Shown: one piece after another, positions 19,961 to 32,191 of the stretch
Position numbering within the stretch: position 1 is the stretch's first letter
Layout: the number at the start of each line of letters is the position of its first letter
DNA from: Psilocybe azurescens
Taxonomy: Eukaryota > Basidiomycota > Agaricomycetes > Agaricales > Agrocybaceae
Direction of reading: 5' to 3'
Assembly: GCA_023853785.1 (NCBI GenBank)
Contig: JAJIRX010000521.1
Span: 1-64,000, forward strand
DNA length: 64,000 nucleotides
Made by a program: the position numbers and the translations under genes
The notes under the pieces: generated by a model
Databases searched by the model: none
The model's input: only the letters and a program-made list of their open reading frames with translations
Told to the model about the DNA's origin: nothing

Positions 19961-22740
19961 TGGAGTGGACCTCTGGCTCTATTTCTTTCCCTAATTTTCC
20001 CTACAATTGAATCTAAATTAGTAAACCAACCATGGTAAAAGTATTCAAATAGAGATGAAAATATCCCATGGAATGGTCATTAGAATGGCGGTAGCCAGTG
20101 CCAAATTTGCTGCAAACCAACTGCCGAAATCAAAAAATTTCCCCACAGGGCCAGTGTTTGGTGTATCAGGGATGGGCCCACTTGACACTGTATCTCACAT
20201 GATAATTTTAGGCCCTCACTTGACACCATGACAAGCACTAGATAATTGGCTTTTCAGTGAGCCTCTTTCAGGCTGTGTGACACATTAGATCATAAATAAT
20301 TCAAATTCCATATGATACATCATTTGATCACTGTCCCATGTGTCCCACCCATACTTAACAATCCCCAGGGCAGTCTTACTATAGGCAACATCCTGAACAG
20401 TTGGAATTCTCTGACAGCCATCTAGTTACTATGAGCAATCACTAGCCATATAGGGTTCCAACCTGTACTTAACAATCCCCAGGGCAGTTCACAGATGACT
20501 TATATCAGATGGCTTGTGGCAAAGGCATATCAGGACTAGATCACTTAGGGGTATACTTCCTAGGAAACCCTACCAAGGTTCCCAAGCACAGTTGCTATTG
20601 GTTTAGGGCTTCCTGGAACAGCAGATGCCCTTATCATGAGGCAAGTTACCTCTAGTATTGTGTGGCAATCACTGACTAGGCAGTCTCTCACTCATGTTGG
20701 CTGCATTGCAAATCACAAGTATTATAGTCAGATCTAGTAAACCACCATATGCTGAGTTGTACACAAGATTTCTATTGCCAATACATTCAGTCTGTGTGGT
20801 GATCCCCTCGTGTGGCTCAGTGATGTCTGATCCCTGAGCAGGTGATTGCCTGTGAGGTCTGGGCACAGGTATCACTTTTGCTAATTAATAAGGTTTCCAC
20901 CACTTGGCAATCACTTGTAAGAGACTGATGGATGTTACCCCTTGTAAGATCAAAAGTCACTTCTTAGGAGTTCTTCCTTGCACAGGACTAATAGCACAGT
21001 CAATGGTGCAGGCAATCACCTCAGTCACTTGGTAGGGCTGCTTTGATATCTGTGTAGGAAACTAAAAGTAGTCTTTGATTTGTAGCACTGATTAATAGGC
21101 CACACTACTGTACCATTTCCTTCAATTCGGCAGTCACGCGTCATGGTGCCCTTCAAAGTGCCGGCAGTAGATGTCACAGTAGAAGTCATGTATTTTGGCC
21201 AGTTTTCACTATTTTTGGCACCTTTGGCGCTTTTACATCATTTTGCTACCATATATGGTAATTTGCCAAAACTAAAAGTTCATCAGACGTGTCACGGGTC
21301 ACGATGCCTGCAAAATTGAATAAAACAGTACAGTACCCCTTAGTTAGTTTGTAAGGTTTACTACACTTGTTGGCCCACTAGGAAGTGAACCCTCAAAGCC
21401 TAATAATCTGGCATATTTCCTACCCTTCACTAGTATAATATACTAGCTTATTACAGATAATGATCACAAAAATAAGGGTCTCTGTGTCTCACTATGAATT
21501 GTAAGCTCAGAATGGTTTACACCCTTTCACCAGGGCCTGAGTTGATGGATTGCATCATAAATTCCTGAAACAACATTAAATGCTGAGTACCAGGCAAGAA
21601 AAATGGTGTTCCTTCTGTTCATCTGACATCGACTGTGTGTGGCTTTACATCATATATCCATATGTCAGTATAGCCTACAATGCTCTTTACTTAGTTACTT
21701 AGGAACTGGCTTGTTGAGTCATTAAAGATGAAGCAGCCATTTGAAGTGTGCTACTACAGTGTCCTTCCCAAGGAGTTCATTTGCCCTTTGTGTATCTAAG
21801 GTATGTGCCTTGCTTACCATACTTCACTTCCTCTCATCTCCTTCTCCTTGAACCAATTTTCTGACATGTAGAACAAAAGCCTATAGATTCACCTGTACTC
21901 TGTCAAGATCCCAAATTGGGGCCCTTCAGTGGTGATGATCCTTTCTTTCTCCTATCACTCCATTGTTCTGCTTATCACATTGATCATGTATATGTACCAA
22001 ATACCCTTGTCCTTTGATTACCCAGTCTTCTTTAGCTATCTGTATGCCAGTAGGTTATTTGATGTGTCTCTTTTTCCTGTCACAAAATTTCACCCCACAC
22101 ACCTTCCATAGTCCTGTTCTGTATATTGACAATCCCTTATATTTTATAAGCCAAGTCAAATTGCTACCACTGTGCCATTGTCTGATCTCTATAAAAGGAA
22201 GGGAAAGAGTAGTGTCCACACACCTCTTCTGTATTCTGAACCACCACTAGCTCCAGACTGTCCTTTATGTTAGAAATAGACAATAATGCACAAATCAGTA
22301 GCTATACTGATGAGTAACAATAGAGTCAAATCTCAAATGCGCAACAATGACAAGTATGAGTGAAAATAGTAAATTGCTTCTGTAGACTCCAAATCTTGTT
22401 CTAGTGTCTTTGTTTCCTCAGACATAGTAGGAATACTGGTCTTTTACATGGCTAAGTGTCTAAAAATGGCGAGGCATGACTATAGGTGTCCACAATATTG
22501 CATCAAAACACCAAACCTATAATTACGTGACAAATTATATATCACCGGAACCGTCTCAACGAGGGATTCCGGATCAGTGATCAGAATTTGAATAACTTTA
22601 CTCTACAAAAAGTTATTAACAGAACAGTGTGCAAAAACACCGAAAAGAGCGAATTCTAACTAAGTGTCCATTTGTACAAGTCCAAATATCAAGTGTAGAA
22701 CATTAGAAACAAAGTGTTTAATCACAAAAACTAACACTTT
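19961..22740. other. Gene-poor interval
   Basis: No supported gene on either strand. A 21-bp repeat beginning ACTTAACAATCCCCAGGGCA occurs at about 20353 and 20463. The rest has even base composition with scattered stops in all frames. It resembles old, eroded repeat DNA. Confidence 0.5.
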
Positions 22741-22753
22741 ATTCTGATTAGCT

Positions 22754-23385
22754 ATGCCAGTCATGTATGCTCAGGTCCCAGTGCTATCTCTCCTCCCCAG
22801 CCTTGATGGCTCCAAGCAGAACACTCAAATTCCTGCAGAACACAAGGTCAACAGAGCTATGCTCATAAATGTGGCACCTGATTGTGAAGCTTTACTGAGA
22901 ATGGCTGCTAACATATGTAGAAGAGATCAGGCAATTTCTCAAATTACATGTTGGCTCCTTATACCTATATGTACAACCATTTTCAGTGCTCATGCCACCA
23001 TAACACAATCCCTGATTGTCTCCTAAAATACAGATACTGGCTGCATTGTGCTCAAAATAAACATGAGGTTGAGGTAAGAGACCTTACTATGCATTTCTCG
23101 GTGTTCAGTTGCCTCAGCTCTGGTGAAGCTGATTCCACCAAACATAATCCAACCAAGAGGGTCTGGCAATGTGTCCTATTGACCTCAGCCATTGAGGACC
23201 CTCAATCTACCCTGTCTGCTGCAAATCAACTAATGCTATCCACTTGTGGAATCCTAAATCTGAGCACTTTGAATGAACTTATCTCACCACAACCCTTAGG
23301 CCCTACTCAACAGTCCTTGCTCTCCCCCTATCTCACATTTCACATGCATGTGATGTCCACATACTATGGTAATCTCCCAACTTAG
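22754..23385 (+). other. Two overlapping unassigned open frames
   Basis: A 90-codon frame (22754-23026, starting MPVMYAQVPVLSLLPSLDG) and a 145-codon frame (22948-23385) overlap in different registers. The protein composition is plausible but no domain, signal peptide or intron pattern was recognised. They could be parts of one frame-shifted, transposon-derived gene. Low confidence. Confidence 0.2.
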
Positions 23386-23411
23386 GGCAATGGCACATTG
23401 CCTAGAGTCAG

Positions 23412-23440
23412 GCTTGAGGCCACACTGTGTGGCCTCAAGC
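23412..23440. repeat. Perfect 29-nt palindrome
   Basis: GCTTGAGGCCACAC and its exact complement are separated by a single T. A stem of 14 bp would form in single-stranded DNA or RNA. It is followed by CCCTAACC/CCTAACCTAAC-rich sequence (to about 23480) that recurs at about 23940-23997. Confidence 0.9.
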
Positions 23441-23770
23441 ACCCTAACCATCCTAGCCTCCTAACCTAACTGCCCAACCTCCTCACCCCTAATCTCTTAA
23501 TTTAACTTAACCAAGGACATATTACTTTGTGGAGAGATAAATATCCCTACTCTAACACCAATATTGATTTTCTAACTGCACCTTTGTCATTGGTATGCCA
23601 TTCATTTTATTAGATCCATTTAGATCCACTTGTATTGCTTCATATTCAACTGAGGTGCATGTTTTGACAAAGCATGAACTGGTATTACTTTGTTCTTTGT
23701 ATTATGCATTTTATATAGATTGGGCCAAGTGCCTAGCTGTTATATCTCATGTACTCTTGTTGATTTTGCA

Positions 23771-23817
23771 TCAACTCCTCTGAGTTAATTCTACTGTAGA
23801 ATTAACTGAGGAGTTGA
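23771..23817. repeat. 47-nt near-perfect palindrome
   Basis: TCAACTCCTC and AGTTAATTCTAC on the left pair with GTAGAATTAACT and GAGGAGTTGA on the right. The stem is 22 bp with a 2-nt bulge and almost no loop. It lies in noncoding AT-rich DNA and may be a tiny transposon footprint or a protein-binding site. Confidence 0.85.
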
Positions 23818-24094
23818 ATTCTATTATTATCTTTATTCCACTCATATTAACTGTTCTGTAGTACCTTTACTTTTCCAATAGATACATTATACTGAATACA
23901 GTTAATTCTACATTGACTGAGTGCCTGTACTTTTCCAACAACTAACACTAATCCTCACCCCTAACTATCTAACCCTTACCTCCTAACCTAACCTATGTAA
24001 TTAGCAACAAGTAACAAAAACAATAAAATGCCATTCATCAGAATTGAACTCTGAGATTAACATATTGCATCCCTTACCACCCAACATCCAGTCT

Positions 24095-24481
24095 AGCATG
24101 ATGTTTGATTCCGACGACATGACCGCTCCGAGCTGCGGCCTCCCAACCTCGAAGGTCAAAAAGCTTTTCGGCAGATTAGTCCCTGACTCAAACCGTGTTC
24201 TTCGCTCAGATACAGACTTTCTTGATTCGATGAGAATATTCTTCACTGTTGCTGTCGAGATCGCAGAAGTCGCCCTCCAGCTTTATCTGGGATACAGAGA
24301 GGATCCTTTTGCTTTCCACTGCTGCCAAGTTGACAGCACTGCGCGACAATCTCGCCCGTATTGGATACTACAACAAAGACCTCTGGCACGAGTTAGTGAC
24401 TACCGCGACATCATGCTTCAGGCTCTCTCCTACCGTGGCAAAGTCGCGGAGCTTGATGTAGATTCTACAGAGGATGAATAA
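24095..24481 (+). CDS. Short unrecognised protein, possibly frame-shifted
   Basis: The frame from about 24095 reads MMFDSDDMTAPSCGLPTS and includes VKKLFGRLVPDSNRVLRSD and FLDSMRIFFTVAVEIAEVAL, ending VAELDVDSTEDE at 24481. Between about 24310 and 24400 another frame reads more convincingly (LTALRDNLARIGYYNKDLWH), so one intron or a pair of indels is likely. The product would be a small helical protein of about 125 residues with an acidic tail. No family is recognised. It converges on the GH5 gene with a gap of about 150 bp. Confidence 0.35.
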   Translation, partial: SMMFDSDDMTAPSCGLPTSKVKKLFGRLVPDSNRVLRSDTDFLDSMRIFFTVAVEIAEVALQLYLGYREDPFAFHCCQVDSTARQSRPYWILQQRPLARVSDYRDIMLQALSYRGKVAELDVDSTEDE

Positions 24482-24630
24482 TAAGAATTGCCTGCGCTTT
24501 CCGATAAACGATTAACCTACATATTATACCACCCACTCGCTTGTATTATTTAACTACCGACAGTATCCTATAGCTAAGGTCCAGATGTACTCTTATATTC
24601 CATATAAATTTAACCACCATAACTCAATGT

Positions 24631-27600
24631 CTACGCTCGTACCAGCCAATAGCCCAATAAAGCCAAAATAACCACCACAACCGACGTAATATGTGCCGCA
24701 AAATCACTCCATAAACCATTGACGAAAAATACCGGTCTGAGAGGAGGATCCACCGAAACTCGGACCCGATGTGTACGCCCAGCCGAGGTATCTTCCGTAA
24801 CGATGAACAGTGTCTGTCGTTTCTCGTCGTACAGATACTTGTCTCCTTTCTGGAGGCCTTCGACGATGACTTCCCGTGAATGAGCTAACATAGATGGGAG
24901 GAAGATCTCCGTTTCTCTTGATATGAGAGGTCGGCGCAGGGTTCGAGGAGGATCGGAGACGGAGACACTGGGTGATACCGATCCCGACCTAGGCGCGTCG
25001 TCGTCATCTGCAGCGATGACTGCTGGGTTCGTCCATTCGTATGTGAAAGTGCCCGTGTTCATCTCATACTCGAAACTGAGCGGGATACCAGCCGTTTTGG
25101 CCGCATAAGGCCTAACAACAGCAGGAAGGATTCTACCCCCGTTATCCAACGATGGCGCGTCCTGTTCGTAGTACAACAGCGAAGGAGGAAGTGCTCGTTT
25201 CTTGCTGAACCACGAGAAGTTCTCGCCGTTCCAGTCGTCGCCCCTCTCATCGTCGTTTTCTGGATTATAATTCCATAGACTATGAAAAACACCATTAGAA
25301 ATTATCAGCAATATAAATCCATAATAGCGTACGTAAAGCCAACAAGAGATTTCTCCAACGCGGTAATCATAGCATCCATCATCCTTGTCTGCCATACGAA
25401 ATCGTCCGTCTCGAAAGCTTCTTTCTTACTGAATTTATTCGTTAACAATGAGAATAAAACCCATTACCAAACGAGGGAAGCTTACTTCATATCCATAGGA
25501 ATACCGCATTCACCTATCAAAACAGGCGTTTCTCCCAATGACCCGTATCCATTCTCAACAATATTGCGAATCTGGAGCGCGAAGTTCTCGCGAGCGCCCT
25601 TCTGACCCCAATAGAAGGCTTTGAGAGGAAACATACCCTGCCCGGAACATCACTACAAACAAAACACAAAGGTGATACTAAAATGACATACCCTCGAGAG
25701 GCCTTGCACGTTTACCGTAAAATCACCGAAGGCTTTCGCGAAGAGCGCATTAAGATCATACCTACATCAAACATCTTTATGAAACAAACTCTTCACGAAA
25801 TGAAACGGTTCATACCAGTGAGGAGCGAAGACCATGTTCGCAGGTCGATGTTCCTTCGTCCATGATTTGGGGCAAAACTATACGATGGCGTCAAGAAAGT
25901 GGATCAAATGCCCAACTCGCAAGGCATACCTCGTTCGGAAGGGGTTCCAAAAATACAATCTTCGAATCAGACGACGCCCTTCTGATCCTTTCACTCCATT
26001 TATTAGCAAGCGGGTAATACATATCGGTATACCAATCGATCTTATAACATTCATCAGCCAAGCTACGACTGCAATTCGGAACGAGCGCACCTTAGAACCA
26101 GTGTCTGGGTGCTGGCGGAAGTAAATTTCGCGCAAAACAACTGCATTGTCGGTGACTTTGTTCCATCGCCACACGTCGTGATACTCCCACAGACATCTTC
26201 CCTGAGTCGGTCCATCCGGGCGCCAGGCCTTGACTTTAGCGGTGTTGAGTGTGGTATATGAAGTGAGCTTCGTGGGCATAGGGAATGAGCGGAGTATATG
26301 TTGGTACAAGCGTCGGGTGTCCAGCACCAAGTTGAAATGATTGGAAAGCAGATGCTATTTCCATACCATGTTAGTATGAAAACGCAGCAACGAAAAGGAG
26401 GGAAGCTTACGAATGTGTGACAAGTGAAGATCAGTGTTGTAGTTGAAAGCGTGTAAAGAAACGTTGACATAGCCTGGATGAGGCTCATTCATCATCTGGG
26501 GTTACAATTAGCAAAACTGTACCTTGGGGAAATACACAAAACTCGCCTGGAAGCCGATTACCCCATCTAAGTCTCCAACAGCTCCCGCAACCATCTCCCA
26601 CATATCGAGGAAAGAGTTCTGAAGAAATTGTTGAATTGGCACGTCTTGATTATGTTTATTCTTGACCAATAACTTGGGTGCAAATATATCTCCGGCCCAG
26701 AAGCAGGTTCTAACGAACATCAGCAGGGACCATTGGAACACAAAGGCACAACTCACGACATGGTCGAAGCGGTGAGTTTGTGGTACCCACAAGGCCACAA
26801 TCCGCGTTCAGTCTCAACGTGCCCACCCCCTCTCTGACCATGCAACCAAGCAGCGCCTGTTTCCTCTATAGCATGCAGATCGAATCCAACGACCTCCAAC
26901 GTCCAAGCAGGCGCCCCTGAACCTCCTGAATATCGTGACCATACGTCTTGATGCATAGACACGAAGGCTGTAAGGCCATACTGAGGAAGCATGGATAGAA
27001 GTTTCCGGATGTACGCCAGATACTCTATATCATAGATGCCCCTTTGAGAAACGCACGTCAGATGTTAAACAACAGTGGTTCTGCTGTCAACACGTACGGT
27101 CCTGCGTGCTCTACGGCTTCCCAAGTCACCAAGGAATCGAACTGCAGACAAATTTGAGTATTTCATAGTAATTGTTGAATGCAGACTTACTGAACGTCAA
27201 GCCCCACCGTCGCAGACGAGAAAGGTGCTCGTGGGCATCTTCCAGTGGGAATGGCTTTCCAACGAATGTAACTGACCTATGATCTCCGGGAAATTTTTCG
27301 TGGTCGTGATCAACAGATCTGTACAATAGATATATCATCATGCTCCGGGAAAGCTCAATTGAAACCAACGTTTTGCATGAACCAGATAAATTCACTCCTC
27401 TCAAATTACACACACGTCCATACGCGTCGACAAAATGGCGTCCTTCCGTCCATATCCCTCCTCCGGTTCCATTGATCGACCAATCGTGCGCATATGAGGG
27501 TATAGATCCAGGTGTATAAGATAAATCCTTCGAAGGATGAAAAGGCTACAAGAAAACTTGGCTTAGACTAAATGCGTGAAGAAACAGATCAATCAGCATA

Positions 27601-27835
27601 CCGGTTTTGGTTCCTTTCGCTCGCCTTTCGGCAATGGTAGCGAGACATTCGGGCGGTCGTCGTCAACCATTATAAAGGATGCGTCCAAGCTGGATATGGT
27701 TGACATTCTAAACTCTAATGGGGTATAGGTGGTCGTCGCTGGTCGTGGGCGTTCGAATTCAAGCAAATGACTTCCAGCGGACCGGCGACTTCTGGGGCGT
27801 GAGAATTTCATATTTGTCGCCGAAAAACTTTCCAT
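24631..27835 (-). CDS. GH5 glycosidase (EGCrP/sterol glucosidase-like), C-terminal membrane anchor
   Basis: A multi-exon minus-strand gene starts at the ATG at 27833-27835. Exon 1 (27835-27602) is a Ser/Arg-rich leader. Exon 2 starts at 27545 with PFHPSKDLSYTPGS, followed by SYAHDWSINGTGGGIW and AYGRVCNLRGVNLSGSCK. Later exons give LTAFVSMHQDVWSRYSGGSG, the acid/base site MMNEPHPGYVNV (about 26490), ANMVFAPHWYDLN and the nucleophile site TPVLIGECGIPMDM (about 25500). The last exon has LWNYNPENDDERGDDWNGEN, a beta-rich C-domain and a single transmembrane helix (HITSVVVVILALLGYWLV). This matches the fungal GH5 group that cleaves glucosylceramide or steryl glucosides. Both catalytic glutamates are present. 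One extra base near 27135 (before VTWEAVEHAG) breaks the frame and may be an assembly error. Confidence 0.8.
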
Positions 27836-27889
27836 GCAACAGTCAACTTGTTCTTGCTCTGCTCAATCTTTTCTTCACCTGTAACAGCT

Positions 27890-28130
27890 CCTAACGAGAG
27901 TCCCTTCCCTGCGAATGATCACTTTGTCGATCTCGCACATTTTATTCCAGAACAGGCTCTATCTACGTTTCAAAGTTACGTCAAACTTATTGGTAACGGC
28001 GACTCTATTCCATCTCGCTCGAAGTTGATAATTATCAACGAACTGCGAACCATATTCCACCTATCAGGAATTTTCTCATCACCTCTACACATCTCGGTAA
28101 TCTGTTTATTCTCCTGTCTTCCTTAAGACA
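27890..28130 (+). other. Open frame of uncertain status between two genes
   Basis: A plus frame reads APNESPFPANDHFVDLAHFI and then FQSYVKLIGNGDSIPSRSK before a stop at 28126. It has no in-frame ATG upstream; a CTGTAACAG sequence at 27882 could be a splice acceptor. The region lies between the GH5 start and the 3' end of the ATP-grasp gene. It may be a small exon of an unknown gene or chance. Confidence 0.2.
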
Positions 28131-28383
28131 CGGAAGGTTTCCTCATTACAACTACACATTCGTGGTGGTGCGGCGATTCTCTTCCAGGTACAACATAGAT
28201 ATGTCGTGGTCCATTATTATTCAAAACATATCTTGCGAAGATATTTTTCTGCTTTCACAAGATACACTGGCGATATTGTAGGCATTCTGTCAATTATTCC
28301 TGACGTATAACCTCACTCATTACATCAGATTCCCGATCGTCTATCTACATACCAGTTGAATGACCATTCATGAATTTGCGGTG

Positions 28384-29650
28384 CTAGTTCACGGATATAG
28401 ACTTGCTTCGCTTAATCGCGCCATCTATGATCATGGAAAGCAGTTGGTCGTACCCGATGCCGTTGGTTTGTGCGAGCAGCGGGAAATCAGAATACCCAGG
28501 CGTTAAGCCGGCAAGGGGATTGACCTGAGTAACACGTATGGTGAGTGATAATTCTAGAGGTAACCGATCGGTTTATCGCACCTCAATAAAATTAGGGACA
28601 GCATCAGCATTTTTCGTATCATGGCGAATGTCCACGCGACCTCCGTCACGACATCCCAACAATGTCCAGGCTTTGACAGCAACTTCAGCTGCTCCTTGAG
28701 CTACTGGGTCACTGGATAAATGGAGGTTAACATATTGGGGATTGAGACTGCTGGCGCGCTTCGAGTCAGAGCCGTACACATCCAGGTCGAGAAGGGCGGG
28801 GTCCATATCGATATAAGCAGTCGTAGGGTCGATAAGAAATGTCGGGTTGTCTTTGAGGAAAACCATTTCTCGGACACCGACTGCTCGAGCTTCCGCCCCC
28901 GTCCCGATGATGCCTACCGTAAACTCGCGTCCCTGGAGAAAGCGTTCGATCAATATTGTCTGCGTGGGATAACGCCGAGACAGGTCCTCGACAACTTTTG
29001 TAAGTTGCTCATAATCAGTGACTTTGTTGGCCTGTGTGATACCCATGCCAGTGCCTTCTGCAGCTGGTTTGACGAAGAGAGGGAACGATTCTAAAGCATG
29101 GCTGTGTGGAGAATTCTGAATTATGGATATAGGGGAGACACCTTTTTCGGGCCAGGTATTTCTCGGCGGAACACAGGCAAAAGGTGCGGTAGGCACGCCG
29201 TAATGATCCAAAACCATCTAATTGATATTATGTTCAGAAGTTAATACCACTGTATATTTTGAACGTGGACTCCACCTTTGTTTTGGCCTTGTCCAAACAT
29301 AGACCCAGCGTCGCCGAATCCGAGAAAGTGAAGGGAATGCCCCAGGCTTCCAGAAGCGCAGGAACCTGAGCTTCACGTCCCATACTTCCAAATCCCTCGC
29401 AGATGTTGAAAACTATGTCCCAGTCTGGCTTGGAGGTGGCGAGAGCCACTGTTAGAGCTTTCAACCCGCCTATCATCTGCACAGTTCCGAGCTTCCTTAA
29501 TGACGCCGCGATCCCTTCAATCGTCTCATCGCCGTCAAACTCGGCACACTGCTCAGCGGAATACCCACACGCCAGCCATTCCGATCGGGAGTCATACGTG
29601 AAAGCTATTTTCAGGGCGGGAGGAGCATCCGGGGGGTAAGTGACGGGCAT
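28384..29650 (-). CDS. ATP-grasp ligase, D-Ala-D-Ala ligase-like
   Basis: Three exons read cleanly: 29650-29276, 29217-28583 and 28524-28384. The start MPVTYPPDAPPALKIAFTYD is chosen at 29650; an in-frame ATG 23 codons upstream (29719) is possible. Landmarks are the N-terminal CEGFGSMGREAQVPALLE block, the exon 1-2 junction DKAKTK/MVLDHYGVPTAPF, the ATP-binding FVKPAAEGTGMGI, ILIERFLQGREFTVGIIG, the Mg-binding GRVDIR segment and the C-terminal FIE/VNPLAGLTPGYSDFP. The order and length (about 380 aa) match ddl-type ATP-grasp enzymes, which join two amino-acid-like substrates with ATP. Fungi have no peptidoglycan, so the substrate must differ from bacterial D-Ala. It is head to head with the lysine 2,3-aminomutase-like gene, about 800 bp apart. 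Confidence 0.85.
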
Positions 29651-30449
29651 TTTGGGGCTTTCTCTCAGACTGACCACTTTTAATAAGTTCTTAAACAAAG
29701 TGTCCGAACAATCTTCCATGTAGGTGTCAGAACTATTCGGACCTCGTTCTGCTGGTGTGGCAGACTGTGGCAGATCCGAAAAGTTCTGTATTAATGAACT
29801 ATGATTTACGCCACTCCATGCGATGACACCGTGCTATCTATGTTCCAGCCACCCTCTGTAGTCTGCCCAACAATGTTCAGTTCCGCTGCATTGCTCGCTG
29901 GGACCAGTCCTTTGTCAATTCTGTCTAATTCCCCCAATTCACAGAGTGGTTTAATTACACTTGAGAACATAGTGGTTGCCCTTGTCTATAAATCACTAAT
30001 TTTTGTATGTCATCATTGGTGACGTTAATTGCTTCGATGGTTCCATGCTTCAAGTCGTATGCATCAGAAAAGGCTACTAGAAGCCTAAATATGGCACAGA
30101 AACTCAAGTACCCCAATAATTTTGTTTCCGAAAACGGTCTACTGTTGGGTTCTATGACCAATGGTCCAACCTATTCGTTTTGCAGTTCATAGGAATCTGT
30201 AACGTCTCAGAGATATCCGGCTCAGAAGCGCGGCTTATTCGCTGCATACCAGTGGTTCCATGGGCATGGCAAATTGGTAGCGAATTGCGCCAATGTGCTT
30301 AATTAGCCCATGTTCATTAATCGGTCCTCGCCGTATAATAGAGCAGTGTCTTCATCATTTTCCCGTCACGTCTGCTACCACCTCGATCCACTTCGATCCC
30401 ATTTTCCTCTGCACGGGTTAATTCAGCCATTCCTCGGGTTCGCTGAACG

Positions 30450-32191
30450 ATGCTCATCGCCATGGTCAATTACAATCGCCTTCCTGTCGCCTATAGCGTG
30501 CTTAGGCACAGCTCTCAGAACACATTCAAATATTTAACTCGCTACTTCCGAACTGACGGGGCTTGTGTTCAGTTGAGCGAGAGCGCCTCTCAACATCGTG
30601 CGCATGATTTGGCCAGTGAACATACGGTCCAAAACCCTTTTCCACTGACAGGAGTCTTTGAGCACGACCGAGTCACAGGACGCTTTATGCGGCCTCCGCC
30701 GGAGCACACATCACGATCTTTCCAGCAGCTCTGACTCTGCCAATGTTCCATACTGGCAAAAATACCTCTTTGGAAGGACATCGCTGATGATGAGTTCCTC
30801 AGTTATCAATGGCAGGTCAGTCGTTCATCATTAATCATCCACCCATGAATGTTGCTTATTACGATTCAATAGCTTTCGAACAGTGTTCAAGGAGAGAAAA
30901 AAACTGCGTGATTTTCTTACTGCAGTGCTTCCCAGCAACATTCCGCCTTCCCGAACTGCTCTGCCTCATGTCGCAACTGTCATTACCCCGGATGTATTCA
31001 TCAACAGCGTCTCGGACGCGATATCCAAGGGCGCCGATGGCTATTCGCTTAACCCCTCACATTCTGAGTGTCATTGATTGGTCGAATCCTATCGACGATC
31101 CAATTCGCCGTCAGTTCATTCCAATGGGAAGCGAATTAATCCCCAGATCACCACAGGCTTAAACTCGATTCTCTCAACGAGGAGCATGACTCTCCTGTGA
31201 AAGGCCTTGTCCATCGGTACCCAACCAAAGCTCTCTTCCTAGGTGAGCATTTATTTCTCCGATAACTTTGGTCCCAGATGATTGAATTAATTCAAAGCTA
31301 CGTCGGTTTGCAACGTCTATTGTCGCTTTTGCACTCGCTCGTATGCAGTGGGAGCAAATACTAGCACTGTAACCAAGAACTCCTTGAAACCTACAAAACG
31401 TCGCTGGGAGGAGGTCTTCAAATACATAGAGAACACGCCACAGTTAAACGACATCGTAGTTTCTGGTGGTGACTCTTACTACCTTTCCCCAGAACAGCTC
31501 TACCATATCGGCGAACGTTTGCTCTCAATTCCCTCACATCAAACGTTTTCGTTACGCAACCAAAGGTCTTGCCGTTTGCCCATCTCGTATCTTAGACGCC
31601 AACGACACGTGGAGCTCTGCACTGATCGCAATATCAAATATGGGTAAGAAGATGGGTAAAGCCGTCGCCGTCCACACCCATTTCAACCACCCGAACGAAA
31701 TAACCTGGATAACAAAACTCGCCGCCCAGAATCTCTTTGAGAATGGTGTCACCGTGAGAAACCAGACGGTTCTTCTCCGTGGGGTTAACGATGATGTATC
31801 CGTTATGAAAACATTAATTAACGATTTGGCCAACATGAACATACAACCCGTAAGTTTGAGCTCATATCCAGGAGCTGTCTACTTATTTGCTGTTTAATTG
31901 CAATCAGTACTATGTGTATCAAGGCGACATGGTGCGGGGTGTCGAAGACCTCCGCACTCCACTTTCTACTATTCTGGACTTGGAGATGCAGATACGCGGT
32001 AGCATTGGTGGGTTCCTCACTCCCCAGTTCATTGTAGATCTTCCTGGAGGAGGGGGAAAACGCCTTGCTTCATCATACGAGACATATGATCGCAAAACTG
32101 GGGTATCCACGTTCCTTGCTCCAGCGGTTACAGGAGGTCTAAGCAAGATATTCGAGTACCACGATCCGGTGCGGAGTCTTCCAGGACAGTA
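30450..32191 (+). pseudogene. Lysine 2,3-aminomutase-like radical-SAM protein (frame breaks)
   Basis: The N-terminal leader (MLIAMVNYNRLPVAYSVL) could be mitochondrial. The family N-domain follows (DDEFLSYQWQ, intron about 30814-30868, RTVFKERKKLRDFLTAVLPS), then MAIRLTPHILSVIDWSNPID and RRQFIPMGSELIP. An intron (about 31222-31300) precedes the [4Fe-4S]/SAM motif SVCNVYCRFCTRSYAVG (CxxxCxxC). Next come DIVVSGGDSYYLSPEQLYHI, AVHTHFNHPNEITWIT, VLLRGVNDDVSVM, an intron (about 31849-31907) and YYVYQGDMVRGVEDLRTPLS, ending with the PLP-lysine region VDLPGGGGKR. The enzyme interconverts L-lysine and beta-lysine. Single-base shifts at about 30757, 31035, 31147 and 31537 break the frame. Either the gene is decaying or these are homopolymer errors. 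Confidence 0.85.
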
